Shown here one piece after another: positions 54,764 through 64,000 of a stretch of DNA of 64,000 nt. Under the pieces are notes generated by a model, which did no database searches, had not been told where the DNA came from, and saw only the letters and a list, made by a program, of their open reading frames with translations. Made by a program: the position numbers and the translations under genes. How positions within the stretch are numbered: position 1 is the stretch's first letter; each line of letters begins with the position of its first letter. The stretch covers positions 41,674,603 to 41,738,602 of the forward strand of contig NC_135715.1 of NCBI RefSeq assembly GCF_964656455.1, written 5' to 3'. Source of the DNA: Halichoerus grypus. Lineage: Eukaryota; Chordata; Mammalia; Carnivora; Phocidae.

Positions 54764-54883
54764 TGCACCTGATCCTTCACAAATTTGCTTGCCATCCTGG
54801 TGCAGGGGCCATGCTATTCTTCTCTGTATCCTTCCAATTTTAGTATATGTGCTGCTGAAGCGAGCACTGCACCTGATCCTTCA
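54764..54883. repeat. 16-bp target-site duplication around the U6 copy
   Basis: TGCACCTGATCCTTCA at 54764-54779 and, identical, at 54868-54883. Confidence 0.92.
54780..54867 (-). pseudogene. RNU6 (pseudogene): U6 snRNA retropseudogene, 3'-truncated, no A-tail
   Basis: Read on the minus strand from 54867 it begins GTGCTCGCTTCAGCAGCAC, the exact U6 5' start with one change, and continues ATATACTAAAATTGGAAGG, ATACAGAGAAGAATAGCATGG, CCCCTGCACCAGGATGG and CAAGCAAATTT. That is U6 snRNA with a handful of substitutions. The remaining GTGAAG of U6 overlaps the start of the flanking duplication (TGAAGG), and the last dozen U6 bases, including the oligo-U end, are absent. There is no poly-A tail. U6 needs an upstream TATA/PSE promoter, which retrocopies lack, so this is a dead copy of the spliceosomal RNA. 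Confidence 0.95.
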
Positions 54884-54989
54884 AGTTGTAGTATTTAACA
54901 GGTGTTAAATATCCTAAGCTTTTGGAATTGCCTTCATTGTACCCTAACCCTATCTTTAAAGTTTTTTACTCTTAACAATTGCAGCTTTT

Positions 54990-55190
54990 AAAAAAAGATT
55001 TTATCCATTCATTTTGTGAGAGAGAGAGAGCTGAAGTGGGGTGGGGTGGGGGGGGCAAGGGGAGAGGGAGAAGCAGACTCCAGCTGAGCAGGGAGCTGGA
55101 GGTGCTATGTGGGGCTGGGTCCCAGGACCCTGAGATCATGACCTGAGCCGAAGGCAGACACTTAACTGACTGAGCCACCCAGGCGCCCCT
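54990..55190 (-). mobile_element. CAN-SINE (SINEC)
   Basis: Minus-strand SINE with GGGGTGGGGTGGGGGGGGC in the middle and an extra GGAGGTGCTATG in the core. Head complement ends CTGAGCCACCCAGGCGCCCC. Short TSD CAGCTTTT at 54982-54989 and 55191-55198. The only SINE between 46.7 and 61.7 kb. Confidence 0.94.
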
Positions 55191-56945
55191 CAGCTTTTTT
55201 TTGATATAAAACACATGTTTTCAAATAAGTATACAAAATAAATGGTTGGATTATTCAATATTAAACGTTGCCTTTAAAACTATTTTCTCCACATTGGATT
55301 TGAAAAATAATCTATAAAGAAAGTCCATTGATTTTTTTATTCTAAGGGTGTTCATCCAACCTTTGAGATAATGCACGCCATGGACTTAACTAGCATCAAG
55401 GCCTGTTGGGAAGAAAATGCCTAAAAACTGTTTTTAAAATATTTAAATTTGGTTGCAGAAGCAACTTTGGTTGAAGAGGAGAGAATAAGCAACAATAAAT
55501 TTATTTATTTAATTATTTAGCACAACACATATTGATTTGAAGAGACCATCTTTAAGTACTGGTTTTGGAAACTAGAACAATGAACAAACTAGAACAACAA
55601 ACAAACATTGTTCTAAACACTGAACAAAAATTAAAACAAGTAAGAATCCTCGCCCATATGTACCTTTCAACTTAACAAAACCTGAATTAAAGAATGTTGC
55701 CTCTTTGTGTCACTGGGCAGTCATTACTGTTAACTTCTAAAGGTCTTATGCCACTTTGAAACATGTTTTTGAGCATACTTAAAGGAGGCAGATTTGTTTT
55801 AAAGTCATTGCTTTATTAGTTTTCTCTGTGTAGAAATACATATTTCAAATGGAAAACCAGGCCTTGGTTAGTTTTAACTCTTTGATAAGAGTGTACGGAT
55901 ATGCCATGAGACAATCTGTGAACGTAATTTATACATATCTTTAGATTTATAATAGGGACTACATATAGTCCAGAATATGAAAATCTATTAACAATATTAT
56001 GGGAGAAGCTCTGATAATTTAGAACTAACTTTCATGTTTTTCAATCATGAATAAAATATTGTCATAAAAAAAAAATCTACTTATTGAATTATGTCACTTT
56101 CATTGCTATGAAAGTGTTTATGTCTAAGAAAAAATGATGGAGAAAATATAAATTATATGATTCTTTATCTTATATCATCTAGAAATATAAATGGTATATT
56201 AAATTATAAAATGTCGTATCTTCTTAAATTTTTGAATCATAGTGAATAACAATAAAGATTAAATTCTACCAGTAAAAATATTCTTATCTAAACAGCCTCG
56301 AAGCATATCTTTCACTTTTACAAATATGTTTTTCTATCTAAATACTATCATGTATTTATGTCCTATAAACAATAAGCTATTTTCTAGTATTTCTAGTAAA
56401 TATTTTCATTATTTACTTTGAAAACAGCTCAAATTCCATTCAAATTAGGAAAAAAAATTGGAATTTACCTCATTGCAAAGTTTAAAATATTTGTTTTAAT
56501 GCCAAGCATTTGCTATATTTCAAAGCCTAATTTCAAAAGTGGGTATTGAGAGGAGGAATACAACAAACTGTATATTTTGCTAATGGTGCAAACTAGTCCG
56601 AATGAACAGACAGGCTGAAAATAGAAAGTCGATGGAGTAATCAATAAACTCAAAGAAGGATGAAATAGAGGATACACAAGTCCCATGATTAGTAAGCAGA
56701 CAACAGTTCATAGCAGCATCATCCCCCCAAAGAATACAATCTATTTCTCTAATATTCGGTGAAGGAATTAATCTGGAAACTGAACATAAATTCACTCTCA
56801 ATCTAATAGGTACATTATGGGAAAAATGGAATTAAGTATAATCATATTTAAAAATTGTGTCCAGGTACAAGATATTATTTGAATTCATTATTGTTATCTT
56901 TATTATTTTAAAATATATGCTATTTTATGAATAAATACTTCAGGT
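55191..56945. other. Very AT-rich stretch without recognised feature
   Basis: No gene or clear repeat. Holds a 17-bp tandem duplication (AAACTAGAACAATGAAC then AAACTAGAACAACAAAC, 55569-55602), followed by CATTGTTCTA, which is complementary to part of it. Confidence 0.5.
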
Positions 56946-56949
56946 AATT

Positions 56950-57450
56950 TAGGGAAAACGGCTGCCTCTGAGAGTGGAGAGAGAGGTGAATTCAGAGGTC
57001 ATGGCTTACCAGAGAAGAAACTCAGGAGCAAAAAATGCTCTGCGAACCAGTGCTGGGGTAAAAAAACTGGACTGCAACTGACAAATTGCCAGAGTCTCAG
57101 TGTGCACAGTTCTGTGAGTTAAAATTTCCAGGGGGACCAAGTTATAGGGAGGCCCCCACACTTTTGTGAGTTTTATCTCCAGCGGCTTATATAGCTTTTC
57201 ACAATAAATATTGAAGAAAATTCCCCTCATGCTTCCAGGAGGGAGAGGGGGAAAAGGATGCATCTTAAAATATGCCAGAACACTCTGTTCTTCTCAACAA
57301 GGCCTGCCCTCAGGGGGGAACTAGTTAATAAGAGCCTAACCTGCTGGGATATTATCTGAGCCTAACTGACCTGGGGAAAGGAAATACCCAACTCCAGCCC
57401 ACTCTAGCCAAACACTGTCTCCAAAGCCAAGTTTTATGAAACCTTTGGTG
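56950..57450 (-). repeat. Possible ERV-derived relic
   Basis: GC-balanced block with 'GCGGCTTATATAGCTTTTCACAATAAATATTG' and 'GAGCCTAACTGACCTGGGGAAAGGAAATACCCAACTCCAGCCCACTC', phrasing I associate with old mammalian ERV1-type sequences. Orientation and family are uncertain, and no intact retroviral gene is seen. Confidence 0.35.
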
Positions 57451-57924
57451 GAGGTTCTAATTCAGATCTCATGAAGTCTTGTAGTGATATCTTGAAATAC
57501 AATTTAGAGTCATTGTAAGACATTCTTATTTTGAAATTAGCTATTAGAACTAACACAAAATCTTGTTAAAGAAGCATATATATTGCTACATCACAAATTT
57601 ACTTTTTCAACATTTGATAAGCTATATTTAAATAAAATTACTTCTTTAATTTCTCTATATTATTTATTTTAACTTAAAAATAATTATTCTCAGAGGGATC
57701 CATTGATTTTATCGGACTGCCAAAGGGGTCCATGGCATAAAAAAGATTAATCACCCTGTTTGTAGGCCACGTGTTTTGGAACTTTGAGTTCAGGATGGTT
57801 GCCTTGGTTACCTGAAGTCTGGGCACCAGGAGGGTACCCTGAAATTGAAGCAGGAAGTACAGATACCTGAAGACTTCCATAGTATCTGCAATCCACAACA
57901 GGCAGCAGAGTGAACAGTAAAGAA
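57451..57924. other. Stretch without recognised feature
   Basis: No gene. The 100-codon minus-strand frame at 57674-57976 overlaps the following MIR and has no known domain. Confidence 0.45.
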
Positions 57925-58110
57925 CAGGTCTTCTGGAGTGAGAGTGCTGAGTTTGAATTCTAACTTCAACCCTCATTCTCCACTCTTTATCTGAGAAATG
58001 GTAGCATTAATACCCGTAGCAGAATTGAGTTAAAGATTACATTGTTCAATATATGCAAAGCACTGAGAAAAATATCTGTCCTATAGTAATCTCTCGCTGA
58101 AAACTTATTA
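57925..58110 (+). repeat. MIR element, nearly complete
   Basis: 'GGTCTTCTGGAGTGAGAGTGCTGAGTTTGAATTCTAACTTCAACC', 'TTATCTGAGAAATGGTAGCATTAATACCCGTAGCAG', 'AGATTACATTGTTCAATATATGCAAAGCACTGAG' and 'CTATAGTAATCTCTCGCTGAAAACTT' follow the MIR consensus from the tRNA-like part to the 3' end. Confidence 0.82.
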
Positions 58111-60484
58111 TTTTTTAAAGATAGAATGTTTGCATGATTTCCATTTTATTCAACAATTATGATTCCTCCCTCAAAATTAGCAATAGTTGATGTTTTTATT
58201 AAACTAAAAAACAGTTAAATTTGGGGAGATCACATTTTACTTTGAATTCTGTAAGTAATGAGGGTGGTCTTTTTTTCATTTTCTGACCACATTTATTGGT
58301 TTGTGAATTATATTTCATGTTATTTCCTTATTATTATATTATCAAATTGACCTCTGGTATTTCTTATTTATAACAATTTTTTCACATGTTGTTTTAGTGT
58401 GAATTCCCAGAAAGCAGAGCCTGAGACAAAAGTTTATATGATGATATTTCTTTGAGGAAGTGTAAAACGGAGAAGTGGAAGTGAAGGACAAGGGAATAAT
58501 AAGGCCAAGAAGGAGAGACAGTGAAAGGATGCTTATCATTTGGTACAAAATGTACCGACTACTTGATCTCATGACATTACTCTAAGTAGCAATAATGAGT
58601 GCATCTCAGCAAGGCCTATAAAAGAGAGGAAAGGGTAAGAACTTATGTAACTGGCTCCTAAATCTCACTAGTCAAAGATTTGCACTCCTAGATTTTAACT
58701 GACCCCAAAATTTGCTCATGCAAATGAGCTGAGACATTTCATGCCTCAAGGTCAACAAGGAAGCCCCAGATTTGGAGGCAAAAAGTATATGGACTGGGTG
58801 TTGGTAAGGGCCCACCCACACGAAATCAGTTGCAGGCAGCAAAGTGCCAGTTGTTCTAGCAATCTCTGGGCTGGAACACCTGGCAAGACAAGGGGAGACA
58901 AGGCAGGATCTGAAGTGGTGGTTACAAGGTGCTTCATACATATATCCAGATGTTAATCCTTTGTCCTAGAGGTACTTTTTCTGTTTTGTTTTTTAACAAT
59001 TTAGGGTATAGAAATATTTAAATGTATATGGTCTGATATCTCTGTTTAAAAGAGACTTTATTGGGTTGAATTTATATCATACCTAGTCGTATATATGGTA
59101 CTTGGTTCATTAGCATAATTTTATCACTTTTCTTTAATGTCAATTAAAAGAGATTACTCCTTCTGTCTGTTAAGCTTATTTTTCTAACATATTTAAACAG
59201 AATATCCCAACAGTGATGTTGTGTTGCTGTTAAAGAAAACCAGTACAATACCTCTTAACTGAAATGGAGCTAAATTCAACATAACACTTCCTGACTGCTT
59301 GTCATTAGAAATTAAGAATGACTTTTATAAGTTTAATTAATTAACTAACATTTTTTGATAGACATTTTTCTTCTACTACCAAGCAGGCATTATTTTCCTT
59401 TCTTTTTGGAGCACATTTTAAAATAAAATGCTGATAATGATCACACAATTATGTTATTTCCCCAAAATAGTCAAAATAAGCATTTTTAAAGAAATATAAT
59501 TATTTCCCCCTATGAAGGGCTACAGAGTTACCTATTCCTTTGTTATACATGGCATTAGAAATGGAATTAAGTTCCAAAATTATCACTATAAATTCTTGTC
59601 TTTTATAGGAGGGATATTTTATAGTTGATTGCAAACTCAATGTCCCATATTAGCAATTCATCATTTTACAATATTAATATTCATTTTTACTAAATATGGA
59701 AACTTCATATAATCAGCAATTTCCTCATCAATTTGGGAAAATCAAATTCATTATTAAGAATTAGTATAATATTAACAGCAAAATGTCATTCCTGGTGTAA
59801 AAATAAACAAGTCTTGAGTTATGTATTGTATCTGATTTTGCATGTTATAAGAGAAAAATTTTATAATGTAATTAATTTATACATTATTTTAAAAGATATC
59901 TTACTCATTTAATCTATGGGCTAAACGAGAGAAAGGAAAGAGAAAATAAAGAAAAAGAAAGTTTATATTTTTTTCTTTCTGAAGTTACCAACACAAACTA
60001 CAAATGTACTTCTCATATTCTAAACCTAGGCTTCATTCTTAGTCAATATCAATCATTTTTGACTAATATAAATGCAAAATTAAGGCTTAATTGTAGCAAT
60101 TCATATCAGAAAAATATCTAGAGGTTTTGGGCAAAACTTTTGATCACAGAAAAATACCTATTTCTATTCAAGAGGATACATGACAGGGATGGGTACAATT
60201 ACATATATTAGAAGAATATATATTTCAGAAGAGGCATGCAAGGACCTTTCAAATGAAAAAAAATAACTGTAATTCATAATAAAGATTTACATTATCTATG
60301 ACTCTTTTTTAAATAAACAAACTTAGGAAAGAGGAAGAATAGTATTTTATAAGACAATCAAACGTGAAGTAAATAAAGTGAATCAAGTGTCATTCTTATA
60401 ATATTATACAAATTCTTAGTAATTCCTCAGAGTACTGTAATATGATTTGCTCTTATCTGCCTTGCTACTATACTTTCAAACTCT
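58111..60484. other. AT-rich stretch, partly unclassified repeat-like
   Basis: The 58380-58970 part, with 'CCCAGAAAGCAGAGCCTGAGACAAAAG', is less AT-rich and resembles old LTR-type repeats, but I cannot name a family. The rest is AT-rich without features. Frames open on both strands at 58672-58956 show no domain. Confidence 0.4.
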
Positions 60485-61310
60485 CACATATATGGTCAAC
60501 TAATATTTGACAAGGGAGCCAAGGATACTCAATGGGGAAAAGATAAGTCTCTTCAATAAATGATGTTGGGAAAATTGGATAATTACATGCAAAGAAATTA
60601 AATTGGACCTAGTATCTTAACATCACTCACAAAAACTAACTCAAAATGGATTAAATACTTAAATAAAAGACCTGAAACCACAAAACTCATAGAGGAAAAC
60701 ATAGGATAAAAGCCCTTTGACATTAGTTATGGCAATGACTTTTTTGGATATGACACCAAAAGCACAAACAACAAAAGCAGAAATAAATAAAAGGGACTAC
60801 ATCAAACTGAAACTTCTGCTCAGCAAAAAAAATAATAAACAAAATGAAAAGACAACCTACAGAATGGGAGAAAGTATTTGCAAATCATACATCTGATAAA
60901 GAGTTAATGTCCAGAATATAAAAGGAACTCAGAGAATGCAATTACAAAAAAAAAAAAAAAAATCTAATTAAAAATTGGGCGGAGGAACTGAATAGACATT
61001 ATTCCAGAGAAGACATCCAAAGGGCCATCAAAAGATCTATTATAAGATGTATGATCTCACTTGTATGTGGAATCTTAAAAAGCCAAACTTATAGAAACAG
61101 AGTAGAATGGTGGTTGCCAGGAGCTGGGGGATGGAGGAAATGGGGAGATACTGGTTAAACAGTATAAACTTCCAGTTATTCAATGAATAGGTTCTGGATC
61201 TGTATCTCATAGTAACTATAGTTAACAAATCTATATTATGTATTGAAAGTTATACCTCAATAAGGTGGAAAAATATTAAAACTGTCTCAATAAAGCTGGA
61301 AAAAATTTAA
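60485..61310 (+). mobile_element. Old L1 (L1MA/B-like) 3' end with internal deletion
   Basis: Plus-strand L1: 'GGTCAACTAATATTTGACAAGGGAGCCAAGG', 'AAAACATAGGATAAAAGCCC', 'CTTCTGCTCAGCAAAAA', 'GACAACCTACAGAATGGGAGAAAGTATTTGCAAATC', 'GGGCGGAGGAACTGAATAGACATTATTCC'. It then jumps at about 61040 to the 3' UTR: 'GTATGATCTCACTTGTATGTGG', 'GAATGGTGGTTGCCAGGAGC', 'TTATACCTCAATAAGGTGG'. Several hundred bases of ORF2 are missing, and the frames are broken. Confidence 0.85.
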
Positions 61311-61559
61311 AACTATATTGTTTAAATTAAAAATGAATAAATAAATAATATTGCTATGGTCACATGATTTAAAAATGGTATCAACAGAAGAAAACAGAAA
61401 GCACAGAACTAGCTCCACAAACACACTGATACCTGCTAGAGTTAGCATTACACACCTGTATAAAAATAACAATTCAATATGTGACTTCAGACAATACCCT
61501 ATCCTTAAGGAATAAAACAAAACTAAAACATTATCTCAGAATATGTCCCAAAACAAACA

Positions 61560-62236
61560 CAGATCTTCCTCGACTTACAATAGGGTTACGTCTTGATAAA
61601 CCCATCGTAAGTCGAAATGTATGTAATACACCTAACCTATCAAACATCGTAACTTAAACATTCTCAGAACACTCACATTGGCCTACAGCAGACCAAATCA
61701 TCTACCACAAAGCTTATTTTATTTATTTATTTATTTATTTTTAAAGATTTTATTTATTTATTTGAGAGAGAGAATGAAAGAGAGAGAGCACAAGAGCGGG
61801 GAGGGTCAGAGGGAGAAGCAGACTCCCCGCTGAGCAGGGAGCCCGATGCGGGACTCAACCCCGGGACTCCAGGATCATGACCTGAGCCGAAGGCAGTCGC
61901 TTAACCAACTGAGCCACCCAGGCACCCCAAGCTTATTTTAAATAAAATGTTGAATACTTCATGTAATTTATGGAATTCTGTACTGAAGGTAAAAAGCAGA
62001 ATGGCTGTACAGAATGGTTGTAAATCTACCAGTTGTTGACCCTTGTGATTGTGTGGCTGACCGACAGTTGCGGCTGGCTACCCAGCCTCATGAGAGGGTG
62101 TCATACAGCAAACCACTAGTCCAGGAAAACACTGCAATTCAAAATTTGAAGTACGGTTTCTATTGAATGTGTATCACTTTTGAATCATTATAAAGTCAAA
62201 AATCATGTTGGACCACTGTAAATCAGGGATCATCTG
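61560..62236 (-). mobile_element. Tigger-like DNA transposon, non-autonomous, hit by a SINE
   Basis: Left end CAGATCTTCCTCGACTTACAATAGGGTTACG and right end (complement) CAGATGATCCCTGATTTACAGTGGTCC form diverged terminal inverted repeats. Interior 'ACCCATCGTAAGTCGAAATG', 'CGACAGTTGCGGCTGGC' and 'AAAATTTGAAGTACGGTTTCTATTGAATG' match an old TcMar/Tigger-type element as I remember it. TA follows the right end. A SINE (61722-61928) interrupts it. No transposase remains. Confidence 0.75.
61722..61928 (-). mobile_element. CAN-SINE, young, 'GGGACTCCAGGATCATGACC' subfamily
   Basis: Minus-strand full-length SINE inside the Tigger-like element. The tail is extended by TTTATTTATTTATTTATT. Perfect 12-bp TSD AAGCTTATTTTA at 61710-61721 and 61929-61940. 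Confidence 0.96.
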
Positions 62237-62290
62237 TACAGATATATTAAATGTGTTAAAAATTTTAACATACTTAATAGAAATATCTTT

Positions 62291-62489
62291 TTTTTTTTTT
62301 TTAAAGATTTTATTTATTTATTTGAGAGAGAGAGAATGAGAGAGAGAGCACATGAGAGGGGGGAGGGTCAGAGGGAGGAGCAGACTCCCTGCAGAGCAGG
62401 GAGCCCGATGCGGGACTCGATCCCGGGACTCCAGGATCATGACCTGAGCCGAAGGCAGTCGCTTAACCAACTGAGCCACCCAGGCACCC
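62291..62489 (-). mobile_element. CAN-SINE, young, 'GGGACTCCAGGATCATGACC' subfamily
   Basis: Minus-strand full-length SINE, nearly identical in layout to 61722-61928. Perfect 13-bp TSD TAGAAATATCTTT at 62278-62290 and 62490-62502. A 68-codon plus-strand frame here is antisense SINE sequence. Confidence 0.97.
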
Positions 62490-62559
62490 TAGAAATATCT
62501 TTAAGACATATCTTTAAGAACTGGTATAGAAAAGGTCTTTAAAAAGTATAAGCAGCAGA

Positions 62560-63270
62560 GATTATAAAATAATAGACTGGTGAATTTTACTACATTTAAC
62601 AAATAAACCCCATTAAATAGGCATAATATCCAAGATCATAAATAGAAAAGAAATATTTATCCACAATGTATAAGAGAGTCTTCTAAAGTAATAAGAAAAA
62701 AATTGTTTCAGTAAAATTGGACAAAGTTAATAAACAGGTATTCACCCAGAAATAGATACGAATGAGTAAAGCATATGAAAGCAGTTTCCAACAACACTAG
62801 TCATCAGAAACTGAAATTAAAACATGTCACAATTATCAGATTGGAAAAAGACAAGTTAAAGCATGCTAATGCTCAATGTTGGTGGTGGTGTAGTAAAATG
62901 GGAACTATCATAATCTGTTTTGGGAAATGTAACTTCGGGAGATTAATTGGTACTATCTTGTAAACTTGTAAAGTTAAAAATACATACTCTTGAATCAGTG
63001 CATATATATATATATATGAGAAATTCTTGTTTATGTACACTAGGGGAAGTGTTCAAAGAAGTACACTGCAGCATTAATTTTTTTCTAATAGCAAACTTGG
63101 AACTAACCTGAATAGTCATCAGTAGGGAAATGAATAAATCTATATGATGTATTCATGTAATATTACTCAAATTTAGGAATAAAATAAATGAAGTAGTTTT
63201 ATGTGTATCAAAAACAGAGAACACAAAAACCAAGTTTTTGTCTGAAACAAAAGGTGGAGTAAAAAATTTA
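62560..63270 (+). mobile_element. Old L1M ORF2 3' fragment
   Basis: 'AATAAACAGGTATTCACCC', 'CATCAGAAACTGAAATTAAAACATGTCACAATTATCAGATTGG', 'CAATGTTGGTGGTGGTG', 'CAGCATTAATTTTTTTCTAATAGCAAACTTGGAACTAACCTGAATAGTCATC' and 'ATGAATAAATCTATATGATG' follow late ORF2 of old L1s. A TATATATA tract (63003-63018) is included. Frames are broken. Confidence 0.68.
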
Positions 63271-63284
63271 AGTCTTATGAGGAT

Positions 63285-63337
63285 ATTATTTTTCTCTTCC
63301 TTTTTTCCTTCCTTCTTTCTTTCATTCTTTCCTTCCA
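63285..63337. repeat. TTCC/TTTC pyrimidine-rich tract
   Basis: Imperfect CCTTCCTTCTTTCTTTC repeat, about 50 bp. Confidence 0.88.
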
Positions 63338-63600
63338 ATAAGCTTTACTAAGTATATGCATATTATAAGTGCAAAGATTTAGCAGTGAATGAAATCCCTT
63401 CCCTCAAGGATTTCATATTCTGTTGGAGTAAAAAGACAATATGCATATAAACAAAATATATAGCATATCAGATATGACAAGTTCTGTGGAAAAAAAAAAA
63501 AGTCAATGGGGAAGGGAATAAAGAGTACTGAATGGGAAGTGGGAATATGATGTTTTACTGTTCAGTAAAGGCCTTGATTTTAAGGGGGAATCTGCACTGA
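63338..63600 (-). mobile_element. L2 LINE 3' fragment
   Basis: Complement of the L2 3' end: 'GATTTAGCAGTGAATGAAATCCCTTCCCTCAAGGATTTCATATTCTG', 'AAAAAGACAATATGCATATAAAC', 'GATATGACAAGTTCTGTGG', 'AAGGGAATAAAGAGTACTGAATGGG'. Confidence 0.68.
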
Positions 63601-64000
63601 GTTGTAGTTATGTTTTTTTCTTAAATAATCTTAGGAAATTATTTTTGTAATTTATAAAACATTCCCAGTTTTTGTAATTGAGCAATTAAAATTTGATTTG
63701 TTTTCAATAATTCCAAGTATCTAAGTAAACTAAGTTATGCCCCAAGAAAGCACCATTTATTGATTCTTGATTATAGCAGTTTTGATTGATAGTTGCATGT
63801 GAGGATTGCTCATGATACACTATTAACATGTTCAATAGGAAATTCTTCTAATCCACTTATGATATGTTCTCATTATAGTTTCCATCCAACAAACAACTGA
63901 GGAAATTTTATTCCACTCCGCTATTGCATTAAGTCAGGGTTATTTGAAGGTTATGTTGTATTTTCTACAAGGTTGATTTGAAAGCATTTATAAATCTTTT
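63601..64000. other. AT-rich end without recognised feature
   Basis: No gene or known repeat recognised. Confidence 0.5.

Noticed and set aside
54780..54867. An active U6 snRNA gene
   Set aside because: 3' end truncated, several substitutions, target duplications at both sides and no TATA/PSE arrangement upstream on the minus strand.
58672..58956. Overlapping open frames on both strands as a gene
   Set aside because: Three frames open over the same bases without any domain; probably lies in an old repeat-like block.

Overview
The window is mammalian nuclear DNA from a carnivore. The strongest evidence is about 27 copies of the tRNA-Lys-derived carnivore SINE (CAN-SINE/SINEC). They read from a GGCGCCTGGGTGGCTCAG head through a CT-rich stretch to an AATAAATAAAATCTTTAAA tail. 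The abundant form ending in TCTCGCTGTGTCTCTCTCTGTCAAATAAATAAATAAAATC, together with carnivore L1 3' UTRs, points to a caniform and probably an arctoid (bear, seal or mustelid group). That last step is inference.

I find no convincing protein-coding gene. The sequence is AT-rich, and its longest open frames lie in SINEs, LINEs or unrecognised non-conserved sequence. It is best read as a gene desert or the interior of a very large intron. Most of the identifiable content is layered mobile DNA. The oldest layer is MIR and L2 fragments, MER5-type hAT elements, a Tigger-like element and old L1M pieces. Above it lie MaLR-type LTRs: a solo LTR at 15640-16143 with TG...CA ends and TTCAC target duplications, and an MLT1-like LTR at 51773-52275. 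The youngest layer is carnivore L1 3' ends and CAN-SINEs with near-perfect target-site duplications (TSDs).

Layout. 0-15 kb: AT-rich sequence with nine SINEs, an L1M/LTR composite (3.7-5.1 kb), and an L2 on the minus strand split by a MER5-like element (10.46-11.33 kb). 15-30 kb: the solo LTR, dense SINEs, an L2 on the plus strand, L1M pieces and L1 3' ends. 30.1-37.5 kb: a LINE nest, in which a truncated carnivore L1 and a SINE sit next to the 5' end of an old, nearly full-length plus-strand L1; its ORF2 carries a second SINE and a younger truncated L1. 38-47 kb: L2, SINEs, a minus-strand L1M and microsatellites. 46.7-61.7 kb: strikingly SINE-poor, with one SINE, an old minus-strand L1 5' region, L2/MIR/MLT1 relics and candidate conserved non-coding sequence. 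61.5-64 kb: a Tigger-like element hit by a SINE, another SINE, and L1M/L2 relics.

The most unusual items are two apparently tailless small-RNA retrocopies. One is a 5' half of tRNA-Gly(TCC) at 41299-41330 inside a perfect 18-bp TSD. The other is a 3'-truncated U6 snRNA copy at 54780-54867 inside a perfect 16-bp TSD. In both, the 3' end of the RNA copy runs into short homology with the target. I found no new multi-gene system.
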